Notes under the pieces: generated by a model
What the model was told of the DNA's origin: nothing
The model's input: the letters and a program-made list of their open reading frames with translations, nothing else
Database searches by the model: none
Shown here: positions 1 through 8,090 of the stretch, piece after piece
Position numbering within the stretch: the stretch's first letter is position 1
How the letters are laid out: each line of letters opens with the position of its first letter
Source of the DNA: Microbacterium sp. SLBN-154
GTDB taxonomy: Bacteria > Actinomycetota > Actinomycetes > Actinomycetales > Microbacteriaceae
Length of the DNA: 64,000 bases
NCBI RefSeq assembly: GCF_006715565.1
Contig: NZ_VFNL01000001.1
Coordinates: 3,410,001 to 3,474,000, forward strand
Direction of reading: 5' to 3'
Position numbers and translations under genes: made by a program

Positions 1-361
1 TCCCGTCGCCGTGCATCCAGAACTGCACGCCGTCGTAGGCCGACCAGTCGAGCGCCGGCATGTCTGCGGCGCGCTCGAATCCGACACCGCCGAACGCGCC
101 GGCGGCGGTCACGTCGAAGCCGTAGCTGAGTACGTGGGTGTTCGGCCCGGAATCGGGGTACGACCCCGTGCCGGCGTCGGCGATGGTCTGCACCCCCGCT
201 CCGGCCGATCCCCACTGGATGTGGTCGGAGGTTCCGGATTCGAAGTCGCGGAAGGTCTCGGTGGACTCCGCCGCATGGGCGGCGGGGGAGACACCGGTGA
301 GGAGAAGGGCCACGGCGGCGGCCGTGGCACTCGCACGAAGAAGGGGGGCATGGCGAGGCAA
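1..361 (-). CDS. Secreted carbohydrate-binding protein, N-terminal part (runs off window)
   Basis: The reading frame is open from 361 to the window edge. About 120 residues are visible. I chose a TTG start at 361-359 because AAGGA lies about 8 nt upstream and an in-frame stop sits just before it. The first ~32 residues form a Sec signal peptide (basic start, A/V/L core, ending SPAAHA-A). After this comes a beta-rich segment with FESG and, at the edge, DWSAYDGVQFWMHGDG. That segment resembles the start of CBM11/CIA30-type carbohydrate-binding domains found on secreted glycoside hydrolases. The catalytic part, if any, lies outside the window. It is divergent from the gene at 552. The export call is firm; the CBM assignment is by motif only. 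Confidence 0.65.
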   Translation of the reverse strand, partial: MPRHAPLLRASATAAAVALLLTGVSPAAHAAESTETFRDFESGTSDHIQWGSAGAGVQTIADAGTGSYPDSGPNTHVLSYGFDVTAAGAFGGVGFERAADMPALDWSAYDGVQFWMHGDG

Positions 362-551
362 CGTGACGTCCTTGTCGATCGGAAACGGCGGCGTTCAGCC
401 GGGCGAGCACGCGGATTGTGGGGGGGAGGCGCTTTCTCGGCACGAGCACCGTAGGCAGAACGGTTGCGCCTCGTCAACCCGAGATCGTCGTCAGCCTTCC
501 GTCGCCCCCGGCGCGGAGCCCTGGAGTGTGGAGCACCTTAGGCTCGAGAAC

Positions 552-2132
552 GTGGCGAAGACCGATCGCGCGAGAACCCGGGACGGATGGCTCGCCGCGG
601 CGGCCGGCGCCGTTGCGGCGCTTCTCGGTGCGGGCCTGGGTGAACTCTCCGCAGCGCTGATCGCGCCGTCATCCAGTCCCTTCGCCGCCATCGGCGGTGC
701 GCTCATCGACGCCGCTCCCCCCTGGGCGAAAGACACCGCGATCGCGTGGTTCGGCACGGCCGACAAGATCGCCCTGCTCACCGGGATCGCCATCGTGCTG
801 CTCGTCGTCGCCGCAGTCGCCGGTCTTCTCGAGCGACGCCGCCGGCCGGTCGGGGTGGCGATCGCCGTCGCCCTCGGCGTCGTCGGCGCCGCTGTGGCGC
901 TCACCCGCGCCGACGCCGGCCCGCTGTCATGGCTTCCCTCGCTCATCGCCGGCGCCACGATGGCCGTGACGCTGCGGACGCTGGTGCGGATGCTGCCCGC
1001 GCGGCCGATCGCCCGATCAGACGCGCCGCCCCCGGATGCTCCGCTCGACAACCCTGCGCAGATGGACCGCCGGCGTTTTCTCGCCTGGACGGGAGGCGCC
1101 GCCGCGATCGGACTCGTCGCCGTGCTCGGCGCGACGCTGGTGAGCGGCGGCAGCCGTGCGGTCGCGGCGATCCGCGCGGCGCTTCGGCTGCCGCAACCGG
1201 CTGTCGCGGCATCCCCTGTTCCCGCCGGCGCCGAACTGAACATCTCGGGGCTCGCGGACGTGATCACCCCGAACGAGTCGTTCTACCGCATCGACACCGC
1301 ACTGGTCGTCCCCCAGGTCGATCCGGCCGACTGGTCGCTTCGCATCCACGGACTCGTTCAGAACGAGGTCACCCTCACCTGGGACGAGCTCGTCGCGCTT
1401 CCCCTCGAAGAGGGGTACGCCACGATGTCGTGCGTGTCGAACGAGGTCGGCGGAACCCTCATCGGCAACGCGCTGTGGCTCGGGTATCCGATCCGCGAAC
1501 TGCTCTCCCGGGCCCGCCCGACGGCGGACGCCGACATGGTGCTCTCACGGTCGATCGACGGGTTCACGGCGTCGACGCCGCTGGAGGCGCTCACCGATCC
1601 CGGACGATGGTCGATCCTCGCCGTCGGCATGAACGGCGAGCCCCTGCCCCTCGAGCACGGGTTCCCGGTGCGGATGGTCGTACCGGGCCTGTACGGCTAC
1701 GTCTCGGCGACGAAGTGGGTCGTCGACCTCGAGGTCACCCGGTTCGACCGGGCGACCGCATACTGGACCGACCGCGGGTGGTCCGAGCGCGGTCCGGTCA
1801 AGCTGCAATCGCGCATCGACGTGCCGCGTCCCGGTCAGGGGTTGAGCGCGGGCGACACCGTCATCGCGGGTGTCGCCTGGCAGCCGCACGTCGGCGTCTC
1901 GCGTGTGGAGGTGCAGGTCGACGACGGGCCCTGGGAGGAGGCGACCCTCGCCACGGCCATCTCGGATGACACGTGGGTGCAGTGGAGTCTGCCGTGGCGG
2001 GCCACCGCGGGGCGTCATGTGCTGCGCTGCCGCGCCACGAACGTGCTCGGTGAGACGCAGACGTCGGAGGTCGCCGGTGTCGTACCCGATGGCGCGACGG
2101 GATGGCACGAATTCCCCGTCGACGTCTTCTGA
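552..2132 (+). CDS. Membrane-anchored molybdopterin-dependent oxidoreductase (sulfite oxidase family)
   Basis: The 526-aa product starts at GTG 552; an alternative GTG at 528 adds eight residues. Residues ~10-165 hold about four hydrophobic segments. A twin-arginine-like motif, DRRRFLAWTGG, follows at ~172, then another hydrophobic stretch. From ~230 a sulfite-oxidase-type Mo-cofactor domain begins (YRIDTALVVP, WSLRIHGLV). The conserved molybdenum-ligand cysteine is in TMSCVSNEVGG, Cys294. The last ~110 residues match the Mo-co dimerisation domain (SRIDVPRPG, GVAWQPHVGVSRVEVQVD). The enzyme domain is therefore outside the membrane. Family members oxidise sulfite, reduce sulfoxides or act on unknown substrates; the substrate here is unknown. 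No haem domain is visible, so electrons must pass to another carrier. Confidence 0.88.
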   Translation: MAKTDRARTRDGWLAAAAGAVAALLGAGLGELSAALIAPSSSPFAAIGGALIDAAPPWAKDTAIAWFGTADKIALLTGIAIVLLVVAAVAGLLERRRRPVGVAIAVALGVVGAAVALTRADAGPLSWLPSLIAGATMAVTLRTLVRMLPARPIARSDAPPPDAPLDNPAQMDRRRFLAWTGGAAAIGLVAVLGATLVSGGSRAVAAIRAALRLPQPAVAASPVPAGAELNISGLADVITPNESFYRIDTALVVPQVDPADWSLRIHGLVQNEVTLTWDELVALPLEEGYATMSCVSNEVGGTLIGNALWLGYPIRELLSRARPTADADMVLSRSIDGFTASTPLEALTDPGRWSILAVGMNGEPLPLEHGFPVRMVVPGLYGYVSATKWVVDLEVTRFDRATAYWTDRGWSERGPVKLQSRIDVPRPGQGLSAGDTVIAGVAWQPHVGVSRVEVQVDDGPWEEATLATAISDDTWVQWSLPWRATAGRHVLRCRATNVLGETQTSEVAGVVPDGATGWHEFPVDVF

Positions 2133-2196
2133 GCCGGGTGCGTGCAGCGCGAACGCGCACGTTAGGGAGAAAGCGCGGCACGCGGCGCGCTATGAC

Positions 2197-2234
2197 TGTA
2201 CGCATTGCGGTCTTCTAGACGCATTGCGTACACT
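2197..2234 (+). promoter_or_regulatory. Promoter with palindromic operator upstream of the IlvD/FAD pair
   Basis: Two 13-bp arms, TGTACGCATTGCG (2197-2209) and CGCATTGCGTACA (2220-2232), form an inverted repeat matching at 12 of 13 positions, with a 10-bp spacer. Each arm contains the near-palindrome CGCATTGCG. A sigma70-like promoter fits on top of it: TTGCGG (2205-2210), 18-bp spacer, TACACT (2229-2234). The overlap of both promoter boxes with the arms suggests repression by a dimeric regulator. The IclR protein at 5365-6207 is the obvious candidate, but this is inference. Confidence 0.6.
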
Positions 2235-2288
2235 TGCGTGGGCGGGCAGGGTCTGATCGAAAGTCGCCCGCGGGAGATGAGGTCGTCG

Positions 2289-4052
2289 ATGCCCGAGCTG
2301 AGAAGCAATCTGCCGCCCACGTCCGCGCTCGGAATAGCCCGCCGCGCTCAATGGCGGTCGCTCGGGATCGCGGCGGCGGACCTCGCCAAGCCAAAAGTGG
2401 CGATCGTAAACACGTCGTCCGACCTGGCGGCGTGTTACGCGCATCTCGACGACATCGTCCCGGTCCTCAAAACCGAACTGCGCGAACACGGGCTTCTTCC
2501 GTTCGAGATACGCACAGTCGCCCCCTCGGACTTCGTCACGAGCGCAGGACGCGCCGGCCGCTACATCCTCCCGAGCCGCGACCTGATCGTCGACGACATC
2601 GAAGCGGCTGTGGAGGGCGCGAAGCTCGACGCAATGATCTGTCTGAGCTCGTGCGACAAGACGACCCCTGCGCATCTGATGGCTGCGGGCCGCTTGAACA
2701 TACCGACCGTCATCATCCCCTGCGGGTACCAGCATTCCGGTCTCGCCGAAGGCCGCGAGGCCGACGTGGAAGAGGTGTTCCTTCTCGCTGCCCAGGCGGC
2801 CGTCACCGGCGCACCGACCGACCATCTCGCCGACCTCGCCGACGACGCGATCCTCGGACCGGGCGTATGCGCGGGTCTGGCGACGGCGAACTCGATGCAC
2901 ATGGTCGCCGAGGCGCTCGGCATGGCGATGCCGGGGTCCGCGCCTGTTCGCGCGAACAGTGAGCGGATGTGGGTGGGCGTCCGCGCGTCTGCAGCCGCGC
3001 TCTCCGACCTGATCGCTCGCGACGTGCGGCCCCGCGACATCATCACCCCCGGAGCGATCACAAATGCGGTGAGGACCATGCTCGCTGTCGGCGGCTCGAT
3101 GAACACCATCAAGCACCTGCAGGCGATCGCCATCGAGTCCGGGCTGGACGTCGACGTGTGGGAGCTGTTCCGGACGCTCGGGCGGCAGACGCCCCTGCTG
3201 GCGGCGGTGCGACCGAACGGCCCGTGGCTCGTGGAGCAGTTCGAGGATGCCGGAGGCGGGGCGACCGTCCTGCGTGAGTTGCGTCCGCTTCTCGCGGGCG
3301 ACGAGATGACGATCGCGGGGACGACCGTCGCCGAGAACGCGAACCGCGCTCCGGCGGCGGACGGCACGGTCATCCGGTCCATCGCTGATCCGTTCGGCAC
3401 GGACCCGGCGATCTCCGTCCTGCGGGGATCCCTCGCGCCTGGCGGCGCCGTGGCCAAACGACCGGTGCCCGATCCCGGACCGCACCGGTTCCGAGGTCCG
3501 GCACGCGTGTTCGGCAATCGCGATGAGGCGATCGCCGCGATCGCCGACGGCCGACTCCGTCGGGGCGACGTCGCGGTCATCCGCGGCATCGGCGTCGCCG
3601 GCGCGCCCGGAATGGGGCTGACGTCCGCGTTCATCTTCGCCCTCCACGCGCGCGGTCTGGCCGAGCACGTCGCGCTCGTGACCGACGGGCAGTTCAGCGG
3701 CCTCGTCAACCAGGGCATCTCCATCGGTGAGGTTTCGCCCGAGGCGGCCGCCGACGGACCGCTGGGCCGCGTGCAAGACGGCGACATCATCGACATCGAC
3801 CTCGCAGACGGGCGTGTCGACTTGCTCGTGCCCGCCGAGGAGCTCGCAGCGAGGGAACCGTACCGGGCTCCGGTCGAGCGCGACACCGGCGGCGGAATGC
3901 TCGATCACTACGAGCAGCTCGTGCAGCCACTCAACTGCGGCGCGGTGCTCTGCGCACGGCCGAACGCCGACCTGTGCGCACGACGGGATACCGCCCGCGG
4001 CGCAACCGGGCCCGAAGCCGCTCTGCATCGCACGACGAAGGAGATCGCATGA
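2289..4052 (+). CDS. IlvD/Edd family dehydratase (sugar-acid or hydroxy-acid dehydratase)
   Basis: The product is 587 aa from ATG 2289, which has a GATGAGG Shine-Dalgarno match 6 nt upstream; ATG 2277 is less well placed. The three cysteines that bind the iron-sulfur cluster in dihydroxy-acid dehydratases are present: Cys49 (AACYAH), Cys122 (SSCDKTTPA) and Cys194 (GVCAGLATANSM). The C-terminal swivel-domain motif TDGQFSG is also present. The family dehydrates 2,3-dihydroxy acids to 2-oxo acids. The sequence has no isoleucine/valine biosynthetic neighbours. It sits in a catabolic island and overlaps the next gene by 4 bp, so a sugar-acid or other hydroxy-acid substrate is more likely than a role in biosynthesis. 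The last ~40 residues are poorly conserved-looking and Arg/Ala-rich. Confidence 0.88.
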   Translation: MPELRSNLPPTSALGIARRAQWRSLGIAAADLAKPKVAIVNTSSDLAACYAHLDDIVPVLKTELREHGLLPFEIRTVAPSDFVTSAGRAGRYILPSRDLIVDDIEAAVEGAKLDAMICLSSCDKTTPAHLMAAGRLNIPTVIIPCGYQHSGLAEGREADVEEVFLLAAQAAVTGAPTDHLADLADDAILGPGVCAGLATANSMHMVAEALGMAMPGSAPVRANSERMWVGVRASAAALSDLIARDVRPRDIITPGAITNAVRTMLAVGGSMNTIKHLQAIAIESGLDVDVWELFRTLGRQTPLLAAVRPNGPWLVEQFEDAGGGATVLRELRPLLAGDEMTIAGTTVAENANRAPAADGTVIRSIADPFGTDPAISVLRGSLAPGGAVAKRPVPDPGPHRFRGPARVFGNRDEAIAAIADGRLRRGDVAVIRGIGVAGAPGMGLTSAFIFALHARGLAEHVALVTDGQFSGLVNQGISIGEVSPEAAADGPLGRVQDGDIIDIDLADGRVDLLVPAEELAAREPYRAPVERDTGGGMLDHYEQLVQPLNCGAVLCARPNADLCARRDTARGATGPEAALHRTTKEIA

Positions 4053-5419
4053 ACACCACCAGCATCCGAATCCCGGCCGTCGATGTGCCGGTCATCGGCG
4101 AGTACGACGTCGTGGTCGTCGGGGGCGGACCCGCCGGACTGTTCGCCGCGGCCTCGGCCGGTCGCGCAGGCCGGTCGACGCTTCTCATTGAACGGTACGG
4201 CTTCCTCGGGGGCGCAGGAACGATGGGCGGCCTCAGCACCTTCTGCGGACTGCACGCCCGGGTATACGGCGATGACATGCGGGTGATTCGCGGACTGACC
4301 GACGAGTTGCTCGATCGTCTCGAGGTGCTCGACGGGCTCAATCCTCCTCACCTGAGCGTCGACAACCGCATCATGGCGCAGGCCTTCGACATCTCGGCGT
4401 ACAAGATCGCCGCCGATGAGCTGATGGGCGCCTCCGGCGTTGACCTGCTCTTCCATGCCACGGCTGTGGGGACGGTGATGGACGGCAACCGGATCGATGC
4501 GATCATCATCGAGTCGAAGTCCGGCCGCCAAGCGGTCCGCGGGCGCATGTTCATCGACGGATCGGGTGACGCCGATCTCGCGGTGTGGGCCGGCGCTCCC
4601 GTGGAGCGGTCCGAGCATCTGCTCTACCCCTCGCTGATGTTCCGGATCAACGGCGTCGACCCGGTCGCAGCGGGGCCCGCGTGGAAGACGATCCGACGAG
4701 TCATGGAAGAGGCTGAGGAGGCGGGCACGCACCGGTTCCCACGTAAGAAGCCGATCGTCAGACCGCAGCGTCACCCGATCGAGTGGCGTTCCAACCTCAC
4801 GCAGCTCAGCAATGACGACGGAAGCGCGGTCGACGGCACCGACGTGAGGCAGCTGACCCACGGGGAACTGCAGGGACGGCAACAGGTCAAGCACACGTTC
4901 GCATTCATCCGTGAGCGCACACCAGGGTTCGAAGAGTCTTACGTCGTCGACATCGCCCCGCAGATCGGGATCCGCGAAACGAGGCGGATCGTCGGTTCCT
5001 ACAGTCTGACGGAGGAAGACATCCTCGGCTGCGCGGATTTCGACGACACGATCGGCGTGAACGGGTGGCCGGTCGAGGCGCACGTCGCAGGCGACGTCGA
5101 GTTCCGGTTCGCCGACAGTGCGAGCCGGGGCTTCAACCAGATGCCGTACCGCATGCTGGTGCCGCAGGGCGTACCGAACCTCCTGGTCGCCGGCAGATGC
5201 GCATCGATGTCTCAGCGTGGCCAATCCTCCGGACGGGTCACGGGTCCGTGCTTCGTCATGGGGCAGGCAGCAGGCACTGCCGCCGATCTGGCGCTCGCCT
5301 CGGACACTGACGTCGCCAGCGTGGATGTCGGCCTTCTGCAGCAGCGGCTCGTCGCCGCCGGTGCCTACCTGGGCACGGAGTTGCCGTCTGCGTCGATGGT
5401 CGTTCCGACGCCAGCTTGA
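4049..5419 (+). CDS. FAD-dependent oxidoreductase (FAD_oxidored family)
   Basis: The product is 456 aa. ATG 4049 overlaps the stop of the dehydratase gene by 4 bp (ATGA), so the two are translationally coupled. A Rossmann dinucleotide-binding motif, VVVGGGPAGLFAA, lies near residue 25, followed by the acidic strand end LLIERYGFLGGAGTMGG. A middle GSGDADLA and a C-terminal NLLVAGRCASMS/GPCFVMGQAAGTAA pattern complete the FAD site of this family. The substrate is unknown. Coupling to an IlvD-type dehydratase suggests it oxidises the precursor or product of that step. The 3' end overlaps the convergent IclR gene by 55 bp. Confidence 0.85.
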   Translation: MNTTSIRIPAVDVPVIGEYDVVVVGGGPAGLFAAASAGRAGRSTLLIERYGFLGGAGTMGGLSTFCGLHARVYGDDMRVIRGLTDELLDRLEVLDGLNPPHLSVDNRIMAQAFDISAYKIAADELMGASGVDLLFHATAVGTVMDGNRIDAIIIESKSGRQAVRGRMFIDGSGDADLAVWAGAPVERSEHLLYPSLMFRINGVDPVAAGPAWKTIRRVMEEAEEAGTHRFPRKKPIVRPQRHPIEWRSNLTQLSNDDGSAVDGTDVRQLTHGELQGRQQVKHTFAFIRERTPGFEESYVVDIAPQIGIRETRRIVGSYSLTEEDILGCADFDDTIGVNGWPVEAHVAGDVEFRFADSASRGFNQMPYRMLVPQGVPNLLVAGRCASMSQRGQSSGRVTGPCFVMGQAAGTAADLALASDTDVASVDVGLLQQRLVAAGAYLGTELPSASMVVPTPA

Positions 5420-6207
5420 CCGGAACGGAAGAGGTGGGGGTTCGCGGCGCGGTGGCGTGCGGCGATCTCTGCCGCGGCCTCGCGCAACACCGGCACGATC
5501 TCGGCAGTGAGGGAGTCGGCATCCGATCTCACCGTCGTCGAAGACACAGTGAGCGCCGCCACAACGCTGCCGTCTACGACCACCGGCACTGCCGCGGCGA
5601 TCATGCCGGGATGGAGCTCCTCGAGTGACAGGTCGTACCCGCGGCGGCGAACATCCTCGAGATGCGTCCGCAGGGGTGCGGCTTCGACGATCGTCCGGGG
5701 CGTGAAGCGCTCGCGACGCTGGTCATCGAGGTAACGCTCCCTCGACACCGGGTCCAGGCTCGCGAGCAGGACTCGGCCCACAGCCGTGGCGTGAGCAGGG
5801 AGCCGCATACCGACGCGCACCGCGTCCGGCAGCGGGCGCCTCTCTTCCACACGCGCGACGTGGATGACGTCGTAGCCGTCGAGCACCCCCAGGCTGCACG
5901 TCTCACCCGTCCGGGCCACGACGTCAGACATGACGGGGTGGGCGATCTCCGGCAGCGACGATGATGCGAAGTACCCGGCGCCCAGTTCCAGAATGCGTGC
6001 GGTCAGACTCCACCTGCCGTTCTGCACCCGGACGTAACCGAGGTGCTCGAAGGTGAGCAGGATGCGTCGGACCACCGGGCGAGGCAGTCCGACCCGATCG
6101 GCCACGCCGCTCACACTGAGCGCAGCGTCATCGCCGCCGAAGGCCCTCAACACCGCAACCGCACGCTCGACGCTCTGGATACGGTCGCGTGATCGTTCTT
6201 CGGCCAA
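5365..6207 (-). CDS. IclR-family transcriptional regulator (first of two)
   Basis: The 280-aa protein has an N-terminal winged helix-turn-helix (SVERAVAVLRAF, LSVSGVADRVGLPRPVVRRILLTFEHLGYV) and an IclR effector domain (SLGVLDGYDVIHVARVE, LPAHATAVGRVLLASL, GYDLSLEELHPGMIAAAVPV). This arrangement matches PcaR-type members that bind aromatic or small organic acids. It is encoded 78 bp downstream of the ABC permease on the same strand and overlaps the convergent oxidoreductase gene by 55 bp. Likely targets are the palindromes at 2197-2232 and 9269-9285. That link is by position only. The C-terminal ~20 residues after HLFRSG look like an added tail. Confidence 0.92.
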   Translation of the reverse strand: MAEERSRDRIQSVERAVAVLRAFGGDDAALSVSGVADRVGLPRPVVRRILLTFEHLGYVRVQNGRWSLTARILELGAGYFASSSLPEIAHPVMSDVVARTGETCSLGVLDGYDVIHVARVEERRPLPDAVRVGMRLPAHATAVGRVLLASLDPVSRERYLDDQRRERFTPRTIVEAAPLRTHLEDVRRRGYDLSLEELHPGMIAAAVPVVVDGSVVAALTVSSTTVRSDADSLTAEIVPVLREAAAEIAARHRAANPHLFRSGQAGVGTTIDADGNSVPR

Positions 6208-6285
6208 CGTTCTCCCACTCGCGTCGTCTCGCGCTCGCGCGCCCCGCTCTCATCCTAAAGACCGGGGCGCGCGGAGCTCGAGGAG

Positions 6286-7179
6286 TCACGTCTCAGAGCG
6301 CAGTCCGTACACCGACTCGTGCCAGGGGATGAAGAACCTCTTGGCCTCATTGACGATGAGGTAGAGCACGAGTCCGATCAGCGCCAACAGCAGGATCAAG
6401 GCGAACGTCCTCGCGGCATCCAGCGAATTCATCGCTCTCACCACCATCGCACCGAGTCCCTCGCTGCCTCCCAGGTACTCGCCCACGATGGCTCCGGTCG
6501 TGGCCAGCACGATGCCGACCTCCATCCCGGCGAAGAGGTAGGGCTGCAGGCTCCGCAGCTCGAGCTGGGTGAACGTCTGGGCGCGCGAAGCGTTCAGGCT
6601 GCTCATCACCTCGCGCTGACCCTGCTCGACGGACCGAACGCCCAGGAGCACATTCAGCATGACGGGGAAGAAGGCCAGAAGCGCAGCGAGCACGATCTTC
6701 GAGGTCATCCCGAACCCGAACCAGATGACGAAGAGCGGGATGAACGCCACTTTCGGCGCGACCTGGGAGATGACGATCAGAGGACGGATGCTCAGTTCGA
6801 GCCAGGGAAGCTTTCCGAGCACCACTCCGACGACGACGCCGAGGATGACCGCCACGGCGAATCCAATGAGGATCTCGCTCACGGTGATGCCGAGCTCGGC
6901 CCAGGTCGCAGGATCGGTGACGAGAACCACGAAGGCCTGCCCGACCGCGGCCGGCGGAGGGAAGACGAACGGGTTCACGTCGCCGAGCGTGACGTAAAGC
7001 TGCCAGGCCACGATGATCAGGATCACCAGCGACGGGGTGACGATCCACGGGAGGATCTTCAGCATCCGCCCCTGCGGCTGCCGGCGCTGCACCGCGACGG
7101 GAGTCGTCGGCGCATCATCGACCGTCGTGCGGGCGCCGGGGGCGCTGGTCGGCTCATGTGTCCGGGTCGTCTGGGACAT
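6286..7179 (-). CDS. ABC transporter permease, NitT/TauT (SsuC/ThiX-like) type
   Basis: The 297-aa integral membrane protein begins with ~45 polar residues. Six hydrophobic helices follow. The EAA-type loop (GVRSVEQGQREVMSSLNASRAQTF) is the contact site for the ATPase. The binding-protein-dependent transport domain occupies ~100-285. Only one base separates its start from the stop of the ATPase gene. Together with the ATPase at 7181 and the lipoprotein at 8091 it forms a complete importer. This class imports sulfonates, nitrate, thiamine precursors or aromatic acids; the island context suggests an organic acid or amide. Confidence 0.92.
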   Translation of the reverse strand: MSQTTRTHEPTSAPGARTTVDDAPTTPVAVQRRQPQGRMLKILPWIVTPSLVILIIVAWQLYVTLGDVNPFVFPPPAAVGQAFVVLVTDPATWAELGITVSEILIGFAVAVILGVVVGVVLGKLPWLELSIRPLIVISQVAPKVAFIPLFVIWFGFGMTSKIVLAALLAFFPVMLNVLLGVRSVEQGQREVMSSLNASRAQTFTQLELRSLQPYLFAGMEVGIVLATTGAIVGEYLGGSEGLGAMVVRAMNSLDAARTFALILLLALIGLVLYLIVNEAKRFFIPWHESVYGLRSET

Positions 7180-7180
7180 C

Positions 7181-8011
7181 TCAGTGCTCCTCGTCGAGGT
7201 CCTGGCGCAGCGCGCGGACGATGTCGTTGAATTCGGGGGTGGTCTGGAGATCGATCGTGCGGGGCTTGGGCGTGTCGACGGGGAGGATCTGGCGGATCCG
7301 ACCCGGCCGCGGCGTCATGTGGACCACCCGGTCCGCGAGGAAGACCGCCTCGGGGATGTCGTGCGTGACGAAGACCACCGTCGAGTTCGTCTCCAGCACG
7401 ATGCGCTGCAACTCGAGATTCATCCGCTCCCGGGTCAGCGCATCGAGAGCGCCGAACGGCTCGTCCATGAGCAGGAGGTCGGGGCGGGTGCTCAGTGCGC
7501 GGGCGATGGCGGCTCGTTGACGCATCCCGCCGGAGAGCTCGCGGGGATAGGACTTCTCGAACCCCGAGAGCCCGACGAGCGCGGCCAGCTCCTGCGCCCG
7601 TTCGCGTCGCTCCCGTTTACCCACTCCGCGGAGCTTCAGGGGAAGGGCGATGTTGTCCAGGACCGAGAACCAGGGGAAGAGGTTGCTCTCCTGGAAGACG
7701 AAGCCGAGCTTCGTGATCGCCGTCGGATCGACGCGGCTGCCCTTCCACAGCGGCTTGCCGTCGACCTCGATCGTTCCGGCGCTGGGGGCGAGAAGGCCGC
7801 CGATCATGCGCAGGAGGGTCGTCTTGCCGCAACCGGAACGACCGATGAGGGCGACGAATTCGCCCCGCTGGATATCGAGGTCGATTCCCGATACCGCGTG
7901 CGTGACGCCCGACTTGGTGTGGAAGTCGCGGCCGATGCCCTGGATCTTGAGCCTGGGCCTGTCGACCTCGGTGGTGGGGGGAAGAACGGATGCGACGGTC
8001 TCGCTGGCCAT
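7181..8011 (-). CDS. ABC transporter ATPase, NitT/TauT (SsuB/TauB-like) type
   Basis: The 276-aa ATPase starts at ATG 8011. Walker A (GRSGCGKTT) is at ~57-65, the Q-loop in VFQESNLFPWFSVLDNIALP, the signature LSGGMRQRAAIARAL, Walker B LLLMDEPFGALD and the switch histidine in VFVTHDIPEA. All are intact. It powers the permease at 6286. The gene lies 79 bp below the binding-protein stop, and a strong hairpin fills that gap (8052-8084). Confidence 0.95.
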   Translation of the reverse strand: MASETVASVLPPTTEVDRPRLKIQGIGRDFHTKSGVTHAVSGIDLDIQRGEFVALIGRSGCGKTTLLRMIGGLLAPSAGTIEVDGKPLWKGSRVDPTAITKLGFVFQESNLFPWFSVLDNIALPLKLRGVGKRERRERAQELAALVGLSGFEKSYPRELSGGMRQRAAIARALSTRPDLLLMDEPFGALDALTRERMNLELQRIVLETNSTVVFVTHDIPEAVFLADRVVHMTPRPGRIRQILPVDTPKPRTIDLQTTPEFNDIVRALRQDLDEEH

Positions 8012-8051
8012 CGTCGGCCTCCTGTGTCGTCGTGATGATCGGGGGATGCGC

Positions 8052-8084
8052 GGTGACCCCGCCCGGGAAGCGGGCGGGGTCACC
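8052..8084 (-). promoter_or_regulatory. Perfect intercistronic hairpin between binding protein and ATPase genes
   Basis: GGTGACCCCGCCCG (8052-8065) and CGGGCGGGGTCACC (8071-8084) are perfect 14-bp complements around a 5-base loop. No T-run follows on the minus strand, so it is not a classical terminator. Placed after the binding-protein gene, it probably stabilises that mRNA end or partly attenuates read-through, giving more binding protein than membrane components. Confidence 0.7.
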
Positions 8085-8090
8085 GTCGTT

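Noticed and set aside
138-551. N-terminal extension of the molybdopterin oxidoreductase to 138
   Set aside because: It would overlap the divergent secreted-protein gene, and has no hydrophobic or conserved sequence. Starts at 528 or 552 fit better.
2190-4028. 612-codon minus-strand frame opposite the IlvD/Edd gene
   Set aside because: Arg/His/Asp-rich with no recognisable motif. The plus strand has the three cluster cysteines and a promoter.
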